Source: Nitrospira sp. KM1 (GTDB lineage Bacteria; Nitrospirota; Nitrospiria; Nitrospirales; Nitrospiraceae). From it: DNA of 64,000 nt. The notes beneath the pieces are model-generated. The model was not told the origin of the DNA and searched no databases. It saw nothing but the letters and a program-made list of their open reading frames with translations. Location of the stretch: the NCBI RefSeq assembly GCF_011405515.1, contig NZ_AP022671.1, forward strand, positions 930,001 through 994,000, written 5' to 3'. Of the stretch, positions 17,693-26,472 are shown piece by piece. The number at the start of each line of letters is the position of its first letter. Within the stretch, counting starts at the first letter, position 1. The translations under genes and the position numbers were made by a program.

Positions 17693-18709
17693 ATGCCTAA
17701 AGCACTCGCAGCGATGGCCGCGCTGACCGTCTCGCTTGTGGTTCCTGTCTTAGGATTTGCCCAAGAGACAGCCGCAAGTCAAAAATCTCTGGCTGAACAA
17801 CTGGTCGATGCCTTCACTGCCGTGTTCGGAGCCCATCCCGGCATGCGGGCCAATCACCCGAAGGGCGTCGTATTGGAAGGCACCTTCACTCCGAGCGCTT
17901 CGGCGGCATCGGTGAGCAAGGCTGCTCATCTGAAAAAACAGAAGAAACCGGTGCCGGTGACCGTCAGGTTCTCCGCCGGGTCGGGGCTGCCAAGCGTTCC
18001 CGATACCAACGACATGCCACGCGGTATGGCCGTGAAGTTTTCCCTTCCGGACGGGTCGAAAACGGATATGGTCGTGCTGTCCTACAACGGCTTTCCCGTT
18101 GCCACGGCCGAAGAATTCAGAGATTTCCTCCTCGCGATTGCGTCAAGCGGACCAGATGCCTCGAAGCCGACGGCCATCGAAACGTTTCTGAGCACACATC
18201 CTGCGGCAAAGACATTTGTGGAAACCCCCAAGCCTCCGCCCGTCAGCTACGGCACCGTCGCGTATTTCGGAATCAATACGTTCAAGTTCACCAATGCCAA
18301 GGGAGCCACGATACTGGGTCGCTACCAGCTACAACCCTTGGCCGGTGCGCAATACCTCGCCAAAGAACAGGTATCCGACAAGGGGCCTGATTATCTGACC
18401 GCTGAGATTCACGACCGGGTTCATCGCGGTCCCATCACGTTTAAGCTGCTCGTGCAGGTCGCTGAAGCAGGCGACAAGATTGACGATCCGACCATTGCAT
18501 GGCCGGATACGAGAAAGACAATAGAGCTGGGTACGATCGCCATCACCAAGGCGGTCGCGGACAGTCAAGCCGCAGAGAAAAAACTGTTGTTCGTGCCGGG
18601 GGCTCTGACCCCAGGTATCGAGGCGGCGGACCCAATGATCGCCGCACGGTCGGCGGCCTATATCGTGTCGCTCTCCCGACGCGTCCAGACCAATGACAAA
18701 GCCAAATGA
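17693..18709 (+). CDS. Periplasmic catalase-family peroxidase (SrpA-like)
   Basis: A 338-residue protein with a signal peptide (MPKALAAMAALTVSLVVPVL, cleavage after GFAQ) and the compact catalase fold of catalase-related peroxidases: HPGMRANHPKGVVLEGTF, VPVTVRFSAGSGLPSVPDTN, RGMAVKFSLPDGSKTDMVV, and GRYQLQPLAGAQYL. Catalase-family peroxidases without the N-terminal arm use organic donors rather than dismutating peroxide efficiently. The distal histidine seems to be the H in MRANHPKG. GAGGAGGGG precedes the ATG. It probably protects periplasmic components against peroxide. Confidence 0.9.
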   Translation: MPKALAAMAALTVSLVVPVLGFAQETAASQKSLAEQLVDAFTAVFGAHPGMRANHPKGVVLEGTFTPSASAASVSKAAHLKKQKKPVPVTVRFSAGSGLPSVPDTNDMPRGMAVKFSLPDGSKTDMVVLSYNGFPVATAEEFRDFLLAIASSGPDASKPTAIETFLSTHPAAKTFVETPKPPPVSYGTVAYFGINTFKFTNAKGATILGRYQLQPLAGAQYLAKEQVSDKGPDYLTAEIHDRVHRGPITFKLLVQVAEAGDKIDDPTIAWPDTRKTIELGTIAITKAVADSQAAEKKLLFVPGALTPGIEAADPMIAARSAAYIVSLSRRVQTNDKAK

Positions 18710-18850
18710 ATCCATGAGGCACTCTCATTCTCCCGCCCTTGCTGAATGCTCTGTGCCGAATCATTGCGGGCCGTTTGATGACCTAAGAGTTTTTCATTTT
18801 TGCCCATCATTGCGTAACGGTTCCTGGCGTCATCCTCGAACACGTAGCTA

Positions 18851-18896
18851 TTGACCTAAGTGTTTCTCCATCCTATAGTTAGGCGTATGCCTAACT
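18851..18896 (+). promoter_or_regulatory. Sigma-70 promoter and overlapping operator of the ArsR-AHSA1 operon
   Basis: TTGACC (18851-18856) and TATAGT (18874-18879) are separated by 17 bases, a near-consensus sigma-70 promoter. An inverted repeat AGTTAGGC-GTAT-GCCTAACT (18877-18896) overlaps the -10 box and spans the ATG at 18887. The expected transcription start is at or one base before the ATG, so the mRNA would be leaderless, and the repeat is the likely binding site for the encoded ArsR repressor. Confidence 0.75.
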
Positions 18897-19225
18897 CTAC
18901 CCTTGCCCTCGATCGCGTGTTCTATGCCCTGGCCGATCCCACCAGACGCGCCGTACTTGAACGATTGAGCAAGAAACCGGCTCCTGTCAGCGAACTGGCG
19001 GCGCAGTTCGATATGGCGCTCCCTTCGTTCATGCAGCACCTCACCGTCTTGGAAGATTGTGGTTTGGCGCGCTCACACAAAGACGGTCGGGTACGAACAT
19101 ACCACCTTGAGCCAAGAGCCCTGAGAGCAGCGGAGCAGTGGATGACCAAGCATCGGGCAATCTGGGAAACACGCCTCAACCAATTGGATGACTACCTCAC
19201 GAACATGAAGGAGACGAACAGATGA
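18887..19225 (+). CDS. ArsR/SmtB-family transcriptional regulator (SRPBCC-associated type)
   Basis: A 112-residue winged-helix regulator: [39 protein letters not shown] as recognition helix region, [20 protein letters not shown] as the wing, and a C-terminal dimer helix. No metal-binding Cys cluster (ELCVCDL type) is present; this belongs to the group paired with AHSA1 genes. ATG 18887 lies inside the palindromic operator and fits the promoter directly upstream. Its stop overlaps the next start (ATGA), so the two genes are translated together. It most likely autorepresses. Confidence 0.93.
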   Translation: MPNSTLALDRVFYALADPTRRAVLERLSKKPAPVSELAAQFDMALPSFMQHLTVLEDCGLARSHKDGRVRTYHLEPRALRAAEQWMTKHRAIWETRLNQLDDYLTNMKETNR

Positions 19226-19731
19226 CGCCTATGAGACATCAGCCTGATTCTCAGCTCGATTTGATTTTTGAACGTATCGTCGATGTTCCGAAAGAACTGC
19301 TCTGGAAAGCCTGGACTTCCCCTGAACATCTCAAACCCTGGTTCACTCCAGCGCCATGGAAAACCGTCGATTGCGAAATCGATCTTCGGCCGGGCGGGAT
19401 CTTCCGTACAGTGATGCGCTCGCCGGAAGGACAGGAATTTCCACATGTCGGCTGCTATCTTGAGATCGTCCCGAACGAGAAGCTCGTTTGGACGAATGCG
19501 CTGTTGCCAGGGTACCGCCCGGCTCCTCCACCGGCAGACAACGTGGCAGCCTGTGACACGTTCTTATTTACCGCCATCCTCGTCTTTGAACGACATCAGA
19601 AAGGAACAAAGTATACGGCGCTCGTGGTCCACAAGGACGAGGCGGGTCGGAAGCAGCATGAGGAAATGGGATTCCACGAAGGCTGGGGCACAGCATTCGA
19701 TCAGCTCATAGTCTACGCAAAGACTCTCTAA
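19222..19731 (+). CDS. SRPBCC / AHSA1-type domain protein
   Basis: A 169-residue START-like protein: [55 protein letters not shown], and the C-terminal helix [20 protein letters not shown]. The motif set is the one of AHSA1 proteins encoded right after ArsR regulators, where expression is released by an unknown ligand. It overlaps the ArsR gene by four bases. Its ligand or activity is unknown; it differs from the AHSA1 protein at 2374. Confidence 0.9.
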   Translation: MTPMRHQPDSQLDLIFERIVDVPKELLWKAWTSPEHLKPWFTPAPWKTVDCEIDLRPGGIFRTVMRSPEGQEFPHVGCYLEIVPNEKLVWTNALLPGYRPAPPPADNVAACDTFLFTAILVFERHQKGTKYTALVVHKDEAGRKQHEEMGFHEGWGTAFDQLIVYAKTL

Positions 19732-19821
19732 GGCTACCGCTCAGTCACTTGCAGACTTGACTCCGCTTATCGCCCGCGGTGGGACTCAGCCGTGATCATC
19801 GATATGGTGATTAGGACTGAT

Positions 19822-20108
19822 TGATCTACGCGATCGGCTCCTCGATCCCCTTGCTGGTGTCCTGGGCCTTGATCGTCTTGTGGAATTTCAGCCGGTCATC
19901 CTTTCGGTTTGCCCGATCGGGATCCGAGAAGTCTTGAACACCTTATCGAATTGCAATACTTCAAACTCGATCTCTCCGACCCTTTCTTCCTGTGAGAGTC
20001 AATAGCACGTCGTAGCTTGCCTTGACCGTCATACCACATCATCACTTTGTAAAAACTCAGGCAACCTGGGACTCCTTTGAAGACCGGGTCATCTTCCTGT
20101 CGAGGCAT
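19822..20108 (-). pseudogene. Decayed small ORF
   Basis: Starting at 20108, a frame reads MPRQEDDPVFKGVPGCLSFY and KVMMWYDGQGKLRRAIDSH. Reading the adjacent frames continues with EIEFEVLQFDKVFKTS and then DPDRANRKDDRLKFHKTIK up to a stop near 19822. Each piece looks protein-like, which suggests a ~95-residue gene with two frame changes. I recognise no family, so the call is tentative. Confidence 0.3.
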
Positions 20109-20235
20109 ATTTCCTTCTCCGCTTTCTGAATGAGACCGAGAGAGAGTTCATGGTCACTCCGCTATTAGATAATCGTGAAAGGTATGAGACCATTGTCTGC
20201 ACACCCGGCTCTGTGTTTTCCGGGGTCCAAAACAA

Positions 20236-20254
20236 TTTTTCAGCAGCCTGCTAG
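20236..20254 (-). repeat. Short repeated motif TTTTTCAGCAGCCTGCTAG
   Basis: The core CAGCCTGCTAG recurs at 50391-50408 on the opposite strand, with 13 of 14 bases shared over the wider core. The location, between genes and at the end of one gene, suits a dispersed intergenic repeat. Two copies only in this window. Confidence 0.35.
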
Positions 20255-20389
20255 TGGTACTTTGGTTCACATATCCGCATTCCACCATCCAAGATTTACA
20301 CATAATTAATCACCGCGAGTGCCCTACTTTAGGTTAATACCCAAGCGTAGGGATTGCCATTGCACACTGACGCAGGCATCCTGCCAATC

Positions 20390-20671
20390 ATGAGTATGCA
20401 TAATCATCTGCGTTTATTTCTTACGACATTCCTAAGCCTGATAATCTGTTTCCTTGCTTCGTGTGACAGCCGAGAAGAGAGTAGGCACACCTCGCATGCT
20501 CCTTCCTCCGGCCCCGCATCCTCTGGAAGTACAATCGATGAGGTGGTTTCTCCTCATCTTGCAACCATAGATCTTAGGAAGATCTCCGCAACTCACAACC
20601 AGCCGTTCTGGTTCGATGGCGAGTCTCTCTGGTTTGTTCACGAACTGGAGGACAATCGGCGCTCTAACTGA
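20390..20671 (+). CDS. Hypothetical lipoprotein
   Basis: A 93-residue protein with a lipoprotein signal: MSMHNHLRLFLTTFLSLIIC then FLASCDS, the lipobox being LASC. The mature part is polar, Ser-rich at first, with a C-terminal segment containing NQPFWFDGESLWFVHELED. No known family. An in-frame start upstream at 20354 is less convincing. Codon use and lipobox argue it is real. Confidence 0.55.
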   Translation: MSMHNHLRLFLTTFLSLIICFLASCDSREESRHTSHAPSSGPASSGSTIDEVVSPHLATIDLRKISATHNQPFWFDGESLWFVHELEDNRRSN

Positions 20672-20751
20672 CGCAAGCGCAGTGTGCGAGGAGAGTCTAT
20701 GGCTGGAGCGAGCAACAGCTATGGAATGGATTGAACACCCTGCCCTGAGGC

Positions 20752-21477
20752 TTAGCGCAACTCTTTAGTGGCAGCATCCAACGGAGTGACGGGCCCTCCT
20801 TTTCGAGCGATGGTGGTCGCTTCCAGCACTCGGCCATGGTTGGTAGTCGTCCCGTACCCTTCGACTTCTATATACAGATTCTGCTCCAACGATGCAGGGA
20901 AACGCTCTCCCACATCGGGAGGCAAGCGGACCTGTGTTCCATCGGATAGCAGCATGCCATTGATACCACCCTTCAAGTAGTCATAGAGCAGGATTTGAAT
21001 GGTTCCCGCGGCTCTCATCTGATTGACTGTCGGCTGGTTTTCTGTGGGAGGGATGGGCAGGTCGAGGCGGTAGGGAACGGTGAAGGTCTTGTCGTCCGTT
21101 ACGTTGACGATGACATCAGGCGTCACGAGGGTGGAGTCGGAACCACGACGTCCATACACTCGCACATGATCACCAGGCTGAACGTCGTTCATGAGTCCTT
21201 CGGCAGCGCGGTAGGTCACATACATTTGTGACCCGTCGCGCAACAGAAGTCCATTCACGCCTCCACGAGGGTGGAGCAGGTATCGATCCACCACTCCATC
21301 GGCAACCGGAAGACGGTCTCGTGATGGAGGATGCTCGTCCGCAACCGGAACGGCCAACTTATCCTGGGAATCGTGAGAAGAGCCCATCAAACCGGTCGGA
21401 AACGCTTGAGCGCTATCAGTATTCGCAAAAGCCAGCCATACGAAGAAGGATATTAGATGGAGCAAGGTTTGTTGCAT
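20752..21477 (-). CDS. Secreted protein with two internal repeats (OB-like)
   Basis: A 241-residue protein with signal peptide MQQTLLHLISFFVWLAFANT ending at SAQA. Two similar modules follow: one with GGVNGLLLRDGSQMYVTY and PGDHVRVYGRRGS (about residues 72-110), the other with GGINGMLLSDGTQVRLPPD and NLYIEVEGYGTT (about 170-215). Each looks like a small five-stranded OB-type fold. Such predicted OB proteins occur in periplasm or attached to the envelope; function is unknown. It diverges from the lipoprotein gene at 21622. Confidence 0.65.
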   Translation of the reverse strand: MQQTLLHLISFFVWLAFANTDSAQAFPTGLMGSSHDSQDKLAVPVADEHPPSRDRLPVADGVVDRYLLHPRGGVNGLLLRDGSQMYVTYRAAEGLMNDVQPGDHVRVYGRRGSDSTLVTPDVIVNVTDDKTFTVPYRLDLPIPPTENQPTVNQMRAAGTIQILLYDYLKGGINGMLLSDGTQVRLPPDVGERFPASLEQNLYIEVEGYGTTTNHGRVLEATTIARKGGPVTPLDAATKELR

Positions 21478-21621
21478 GGTCGTTACTGGACCCTGGATGT
21501 TTTACCCGCCTGGAGCCGTTCGCATTCCAGGTTTGGCAAAAAACTGGACTGCCTGTAACTCCCTGGTATCTTTTCTGAATGATGGCAAGACTTTCATCGT
21601 TATTCTTGTAGGGAGGAATAT

Positions 21622-22026
21622 ATGCGCAGGCCAAACGTCTTTGTCGTATTCACACTCATCTACAGCCTATCAGGTTGCTCTGTCTTGATGGTAGCAAGCC
21701 GCGATACCAAAAGAGGCGATGTCGACGTCATTCAGATAGGCGCTCAGCGCTCCGCAGTGATCGCCGAACTGGGCCAACCTGACAACATGTCGACTTTGGA
21801 AAATGGCGGATATGATGACCGATATAAATTAGACCCTGATGCTCACGGCGGTGTCGCCAAATTCTTTACCGGATTTCTGTATTTTGCTGCCGACTTTTTC
21901 ACGCTTTGCCTGACGGAGCTGATCTTTACCCCCATTGAAATCGCCTTCAAAGATAAACTCGTGATTTACCATCTCACGTATGCGCCTGACGGCAAACTCT
22001 CGGCCATTGAGAAAATAAAGCCCTGA
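21622..22026 (+). CDS. Hypothetical lipoprotein
   Basis: A 134-residue protein with signal MRRPNVFVVFTLIYSLSGCS, lipobox LSGC. The mature part has VIQIGAQRSAVIAELGQPDN, recalling the BamE/SmpA-like fold in which a helix precedes a G-P turn, then a hydrophobic stretch FFTGFLYFAADFFTLCLTEL and a closing strand YHLTYAPDGKLSAIEKI. GGGAGG precedes the ATG. The BamE resemblance is structural inference from pattern only. Confidence 0.65.
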   Translation: MRRPNVFVVFTLIYSLSGCSVLMVASRDTKRGDVDVIQIGAQRSAVIAELGQPDNMSTLENGGYDDRYKLDPDAHGGVAKFFTGFLYFAADFFTLCLTELIFTPIEIAFKDKLVIYHLTYAPDGKLSAIEKIKP

Positions 22027-22302
22027 ACCGCGATGGCGGGGCAGCCGGCGGACACGTTTCAAGGCATGGCAGGCACGTCCTATACTTCTACTTCTTCTGC
22101 CCGTCAAATGTCCGTCCAATACGAGGTATGGGTACATAGCGAGCGCGCAGATGGCATTACAACCAAACGGCGTGGTTTCCATCATACAAGTTGCACTGGA
22201 TAAATCACATCCAGAAGATGGACGTTGATGGATTTCTGGCAAATGGGCAATCGCTCACCACACCGTGAATTCATCAAACAGTCGAATTCTCGAAGCCTCT
22301 GA

Positions 22303-22962
22303 TCATCCGGTTCCGATTCTGATCATCTTCTCAGGATAGAAATACTTCTCGAATGTCTCTCTCGCCTTCCGATAGTCGTTGTCTGTTGCATACTTCAGTC
22401 GGTAATTGAATCGGCAGTTATGGGCCTTCTCGTATTGATACACCTCCTGGGTGAACGACACAATTTCATCCAGGTCCGACGTCTCATTCCCCTTCGTCAG
22501 ACTGACTTCCAAGTCACGAGGAATCTCTCCAATGACCTGAACCGATTCCACACCATTCAGCATGCTGGCTTCGATCAACGTATTACTTTCTTTCTGACAG
22601 AGCACATAGCCGCGCTTGAGGTTGTCAATGGCTTCTTGAAAGCTCTCTTTCGTCGAAGCCTTTGCGCCCACCATGAGCTTTAATTCATTGACAAGAACCG
22701 CCATGTCGTTGACCCGCTTCTCCAGGGCGCTGTTCTTTTCCTCATTCTTGTTGTCCGCACTGTTCTTCGCCGTCGCCATATCAAACCCGGGCGGGACGGC
22801 TGCACTTTGACTTTTGGGCTCAAATCCACCTTCCGCCGGCTCCGGTCCTTTGCTCTCGACGTTGTCCGCCACATAGACCATCATCACTGCAAACACGAGC
22901 AACAGCAGTACTTCAACGAATGATAACGTGAGTGGCCAGCTTGAACGCGATTCACTTTCCAT
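22303..22962 (-). CDS. Single-pass membrane protein, MotB/ExbD/ZorB-like partner
   Basis: A 219-residue protein with one transmembrane helix at residues ~10-31 (LSFVEVLLLLVFAVMMVYVA), like the N-terminal plug helix of MotB, ExbD and ZorB, but with Glu (FVEV) where those carry Asp. Residues ~75-110 form a coiled coil (LEKRVNDMAVLVNELKLMVG). The C-terminal domain (VESVQVIGEIPRDLEV; HNCRFNYRLKYAT; YRKARETFEKYFY) is soluble and not a recognisable OmpA peptidoglycan-binding fold. The start lies 11 bases inside the end of the upstream gene, so the two are coupled. I infer a stator-like pair. Confidence 0.6.
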   Translation of the reverse strand: MESESRSSWPLTLSFVEVLLLLVFAVMMVYVADNVESKGPEPAEGGFEPKSQSAAVPPGFDMATAKNSADNKNEEKNSALEKRVNDMAVLVNELKLMVGAKASTKESFQEAIDNLKRGYVLCQKESNTLIEASMLNGVESVQVIGEIPRDLEVSLTKGNETSDLDEIVSFTQEVYQYEKAHNCRFNYRLKYATDNDYRKARETFEKYFYPEKMIRIGTG

Positions 22963-24187
22963 TTGCAGAACCTTCCTGAGTCACCCGGTCTCTCAAGAAG
23001 AACATGACTCCCCGCATCGTCGATTCGATCGCTTTGCTCGCGTCGAGGCTTGAATCGACCGCCTTCTGCACATTTATCAAGCTGCTCCTGACATCGGCGG
23101 ATATTGCCGTGGCCGACACGTTGCTCAGTTCGGTTTCCAATGTTGCCAATTGTGTGGAGACCTTGCCAAATGCCGCCCGCACCGACTGCAAGTTATTGAG
23201 CTGACCATTCAGCTCTAAACGGCTACCCTCCAGTGCGATAGTCAGATCGGCGAATTCTTGAGCTCGTTCTTTGATCGTGCCGTGCAAATCATTCACGGCG
23301 ATTCCAACCTGCTTCGCACTCTCCGATCCGAAGAATGAATCCCCAAACTGGGTCACGGTTTCAGCCGCCTGCATCAAACTCGCCTCCAGTTTGTGCACCG
23401 CTGCTTCAACGCCTTCTCCCTGCTTCCCTAGCGCGTCAACAAGTTTGGCCACCTCTACCGTGAGCGTCTCCTGTGGAATCTGAATCGCCCCCAGTCGCCC
23501 GACAAATTCTTTCAACGAAGATTCAAATCCTGCGCTCATGGTCTGGTGCTGCTCGGCGATTTTTTCTCGAATACCGGTCAACGACTGGCGAAGATCCTGG
23601 AGCGTCCCACTGAGATCTCCGAGTGCGCGATCTCGGAACGACCTCATGTCATCCGTCGCGACCTGGATCTCCTGCGTCAGAGCCGCGACGTAACGATCAA
23701 GATTATCGTGGGCTTCCATCAGTCGATCGGGATGCGTCTCCTTAAATTGGACGATCAAGAGCCGGAGAAGCATTCCACAGAACGTCGTCACCAGTGCGTA
23801 ACCGAATAGAGTCAGAATCGCATTGGCTGTCAGCTTGGGGGCCGGCCAGACCACCAAGTTCGCGATCAGGGAAAACATCGCCCAGAGAAAGCCCATGTAA
23901 TAGACCGAATCGCCAAATTGGTTGGTGCTCTTCTTTTTTAGGAAATACCCGTATCCTGCATAGCAACAGAGAAGAGCGATCAGGACCAAGACGGTGGAGG
24001 TACGAAAGGATTGCAGCATTGACGAGTATGCAAGACCGATCACACCCGTCAGTGTGACGCTCAACCAAGCGATTCGTAGTTTTGCATTCCCCCGTTCGAT
24101 GGAATTCGCGCTTGCGAACCCGCTGTCCTCAAGATCATCAAGACCGGGCAATGACCTTTCAAAGTGGGTTGTTGAAAGCCGAGGCAT
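22952..24187 (-). CDS. Four-TM membrane protein with long coiled-coil tail, MotA/ZorA-like
   Basis: About 411 residues (426 if the ATG at 24232 is used; the ATG at 24187 has AGGAGG at ideal distance). Four predicted transmembrane helices lie near the N-terminus, roughly residues 39-59, 64-83, 94-113 and 122-146. A helix with FKETHPDRLMEAHDNLDRY follows, then ~250 residues of coiled coil (DLSGTLQDLRQSLTGIREKI; LEGSRLELNGQLNNLQSVRA). ZorA of Zorya type defence systems and long-tailed MotA relatives have a similar plan: a TM channel plus a long cytoplasmic tail. Resemblance is architectural, not motif based. Confidence 0.55.
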   Translation of the reverse strand: MPRLSTTHFERSLPGLDDLEDSGFASANSIERGNAKLRIAWLSVTLTGVIGLAYSSMLQSFRTSTVLVLIALLCCYAGYGYFLKKKSTNQFGDSVYYMGFLWAMFSLIANLVVWPAPKLTANAILTLFGYALVTTFCGMLLRLLIVQFKETHPDRLMEAHDNLDRYVAALTQEIQVATDDMRSFRDRALGDLSGTLQDLRQSLTGIREKIAEQHQTMSAGFESSLKEFVGRLGAIQIPQETLTVEVAKLVDALGKQGEGVEAAVHKLEASLMQAAETVTQFGDSFFGSESAKQVGIAVNDLHGTIKERAQEFADLTIALEGSRLELNGQLNNLQSVRAAFGKVSTQLATLETELSNVSATAISADVRSSLINVQKAVDSSLDASKAIESTMRGVMFFLRDRVTQEGSANGK

Positions 24188-24232
24188 ACCTCCCTCCTCA
24201 CCGTTATGCTCATTTTTGCCGCTGTCACTCAT

Positions 24233-24575
24233 GGCATATTCTGATCTAGCCCCAGTGCTTATAACAGGGGGATTTTCACTGTTTGTATGTCGCTCACAAA
24301 CATCGACAACATTTGAGATTTGCAGCTGCTTCGTCGCAGCTCGCCTTCTAATCTCCGAGGTCGTTTGACCGGTCAGATTGGAATACCAGCGGCACCGTGT
24401 GATTTTCCTCGGCGACAGAGCCCACTCACCGTCTCACACATCTCGTTCAATCAGACCTAGCACGGAACACATAACGATCATTTCCCGGCAGACGACCAGA
24501 ATGAGGATAGATACGACGCCACAATCATTCACGTTGGGTGATGACGGGTGCAGGGCGCTCGCTTGCACGAGTTCA
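24233..24575. other. Gene-free stretch between the stator-like pair and the Sel1 gene
   Basis: About 340 bases. A plus-strand frame passes through but belongs to the shadow of the Sel1 gene. It must contain the promoter for the minus-strand membrane pair unless they are transcribed from the Sel1 promoter; no clear boxes seen. Confidence 0.3.
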
Positions 24576-25799
24576 TCACCGCGGTGGATCAGGCGCGATG
24601 CATCCGGAGCCGCCGGCATCGCGGCAGGCCTTGTACTCACGATTTTTCCATTCCCACTGCAGCATGGCCTCTTCGTCATCCGCTTGTTTCCCAGCCTGCA
24701 TAAGATAGGCCATGCGCTCGGAGGAATTCCGGAACGTTCGGCCGACCGGCTCGATGTTCAGCGTAACCATCCGCAGTTTCAATCCCACGACCGCATCGCG
24801 TTCCGCGTCATTCCGAAATCCGATGTACGTATTGCGTCCCTTCAATTGATTCGACCAGTAGTTGGCCTGGTCGTGCCCCTTATCGCCGGCTTTGTCGAAC
24901 CAGCGGATCGCCTCTTGTCGGCTCTGCGGCACCGTCATGCCGAATTGATAGACGCGTCCAAGCAGAAAGATCCCGTCTGGATTTCCCTGATCGGCGCTCT
25001 TGCGGACCCATCGGACCGCTTCTGCCCAATCTTCCTTCACGCAGATTCCGTCTTCATACATCATGCCCAAATAGTTTTGGGCTTCCGCATATCCCTGATC
25101 TGCCGACTTTCGATACCATCGCGCCGCGTCATCGCAATTCTTGCGAACGCCCTCCCCACGCTCATATTGGTAGGCCATCCGATATTGCGCCCGGGGATGC
25201 CCTTGCTCGGCCAACTTCTGAAAGATCTTGGCTGCTCCTGCAAAATCCTTCGCCTTGTACAACCGCAATCCTGCATTGATTTTATCCTGGTCCGGAGTGA
25301 GGGGCTCCGTCGCTTGGCCAAGGCCGGCAAGCGCCTGCTGAGCATCCCGCGATCCGGCCGCCGCTGCCTTCGAGTAATAGGTCCTGGCCTGCCCCAAGTC
25401 CTTCGTGAGCCCGATGCCGTGCTCATAGGCTCGCCCCATATTGAAGAGCCCGTCGTCATGTCCCTGCTCCGCGGCCTTTCGATACCATTTTGCCGCCTCA
25501 ACGGGATCGGTCCTCACCCCATCGCCGCGCTCATAGAGGTATCCGAGTATGGCCTGGGCCGGTGCGTAGTTTTGCTCTGCCGCTTTTCGAAACCATGACG
25601 CAGCGGTGGATCGGTTTTTCGGATGATTCAGCGCAAAGGCATATGAGAGCCCTAGACAATATTGCTCGGCAGGAGACTTGGGGTCTGACCCGATCTGAAG
25701 AATATTCCGGCGGCAGGCAGCGAAATCGCCATTCAGATCCGCGTACACGGCGCAGGGAATCATGGCAAGGATAGCGGTACAGAGGCGAAGAGTCCTCAT
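24576..25799 (-). CDS. Secreted Sel1-repeat protein
   Basis: A 407-residue protein with signal peptide MRTLRLCTAILAMIPCAVYA. It carries Sel1/TPR-like repeats of 36 residues, for example AASWFRKAAEQNYAPAQAIL, AAKWYRKAAEQGHDDGLFNM, AARWYRKSADQGYAEAQNYL and AVRWVRKSADQGNPDGIFLL, in two blocks (about residues 60-160 and 205-310). The C-terminal ~90 residues are unique. Sel1 proteins scaffold envelope complexes; binding to the neighbouring membrane pair is possible but unproven. The ATG at 25799 was chosen over a TTG at 25853 because the signal peptide begins there. Confidence 0.8.
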   Translation of the reverse strand: MRTLRLCTAILAMIPCAVYADLNGDFAACRRNILQIGSDPKSPAEQYCLGLSYAFALNHPKNRSTAASWFRKAAEQNYAPAQAILGYLYERGDGVRTDPVEAAKWYRKAAEQGHDDGLFNMGRAYEHGIGLTKDLGQARTYYSKAAAAGSRDAQQALAGLGQATEPLTPDQDKINAGLRLYKAKDFAGAAKIFQKLAEQGHPRAQYRMAYQYERGEGVRKNCDDAARWYRKSADQGYAEAQNYLGMMYEDGICVKEDWAEAVRWVRKSADQGNPDGIFLLGRVYQFGMTVPQSRQEAIRWFDKAGDKGHDQANYWSNQLKGRNTYIGFRNDAERDAVVGLKLRMVTLNIEPVGRTFRNSSERMAYLMQAGKQADDEEAMLQWEWKNREYKACRDAGGSGCIAPDPPR

Positions 25800-26204
25800 G
25801 ATGCCTCCCGCACTGCGTGGAAATACGGAATAACGACGCCGCGATGGTAGCAAATGATAAAGGGAAGGATCAACGCACTAATCCGGAACAGCCGTGAAGC
25901 GGGCAACTGGTGCCGTTTGAGAGATCTCTTGAGATCCTTGAGAACACCCAACCCTTTTTCAAGCGACAGAAACATCTCCTGTTCATAACGAGTCCCCGCC
26001 GTATAACATGGCGATCGCAAGGGCGTGACAGTCTTGCGTAGACGCACACTCGTCGGGAAAGTAAAATATCAACCGTGAGTGCGTTCGCGCCGATCTCAAG
26101 ATGCGGCATCTCTGCCCGCGTACAACGTGTTCTTTGAGTGGAGACTTCTACGAGGGACGAACCAATGGGAACCCAACGAATACGGTAAACGAGGAGGGTT
26201 GGTT
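25800..26204. other. Gene-free stretch between divergent genes
   Basis: About 400 bases between the Sel1 gene (minus) and DUF2630 (plus). Frames are open on both strands but have no start signals or family similarity. It should hold both promoters; none was clear by eye. Confidence 0.3.
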
Positions 26205-26459
26205 ATGAGCGAGAAAGACACGGATCAGCCTGTGCTGACACATATTGAGAAACTTGTCACGGAAGAGCATCAGTTGTTTTCGCGTGGAAACCAACGAGCC
26301 CTGACCGAAGCCGATCAAAAGCGGCTGACCACTATTCAAGTCGAATTGGATCAGTGCTGGGACCTACTCCGCCAACGTAGAGGGCTACGGGATGCGGGAC
26401 AAGATCCCAAAGAGGCTCATGTGAGACCGTCTACGGTTGTCGAAGGCTACGAACAGTAA
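26205..26459 (+). CDS. DUF2630 family protein
   Basis: An 84-residue protein with the DUF2630 pattern: VLTHIEKLVTEEHQLFSRG, then VELDQCWDLLRQRRGLRDAG and DPKEAHVRPSTVVEGYEQ. The fold is predicted as a helical hairpin; function is unknown. In many genomes it lies beside redox or sensor-kinase genes. Here it is 13 bases upstream of the cNMP-binding kinase and likely begins that operon. GAGGAGG lies at good distance before the ATG. Confidence 0.85.
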   Translation: MSEKDTDQPVLTHIEKLVTEEHQLFSRGNQRALTEADQKRLTTIQVELDQCWDLLRQRRGLRDAGQDPKEAHVRPSTVVEGYEQ

Positions 26460-26472
26460 GCGGGTCTCCTTC

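Noticed and set aside
22303-24232. Complete Zorya defence system
   Set aside because: Only the two membrane components are architecturally similar; no ZorC, ZorD or ZorE-like gene is nearby, so I call it stator-like only.
24378-25598. Long plus-strand ORF of 406 codons
   Set aside because: It is antisense to the Sel1-repeat gene, which has clear repeats and a signal peptide; the periodic Sel1 codons keep the other strand open.
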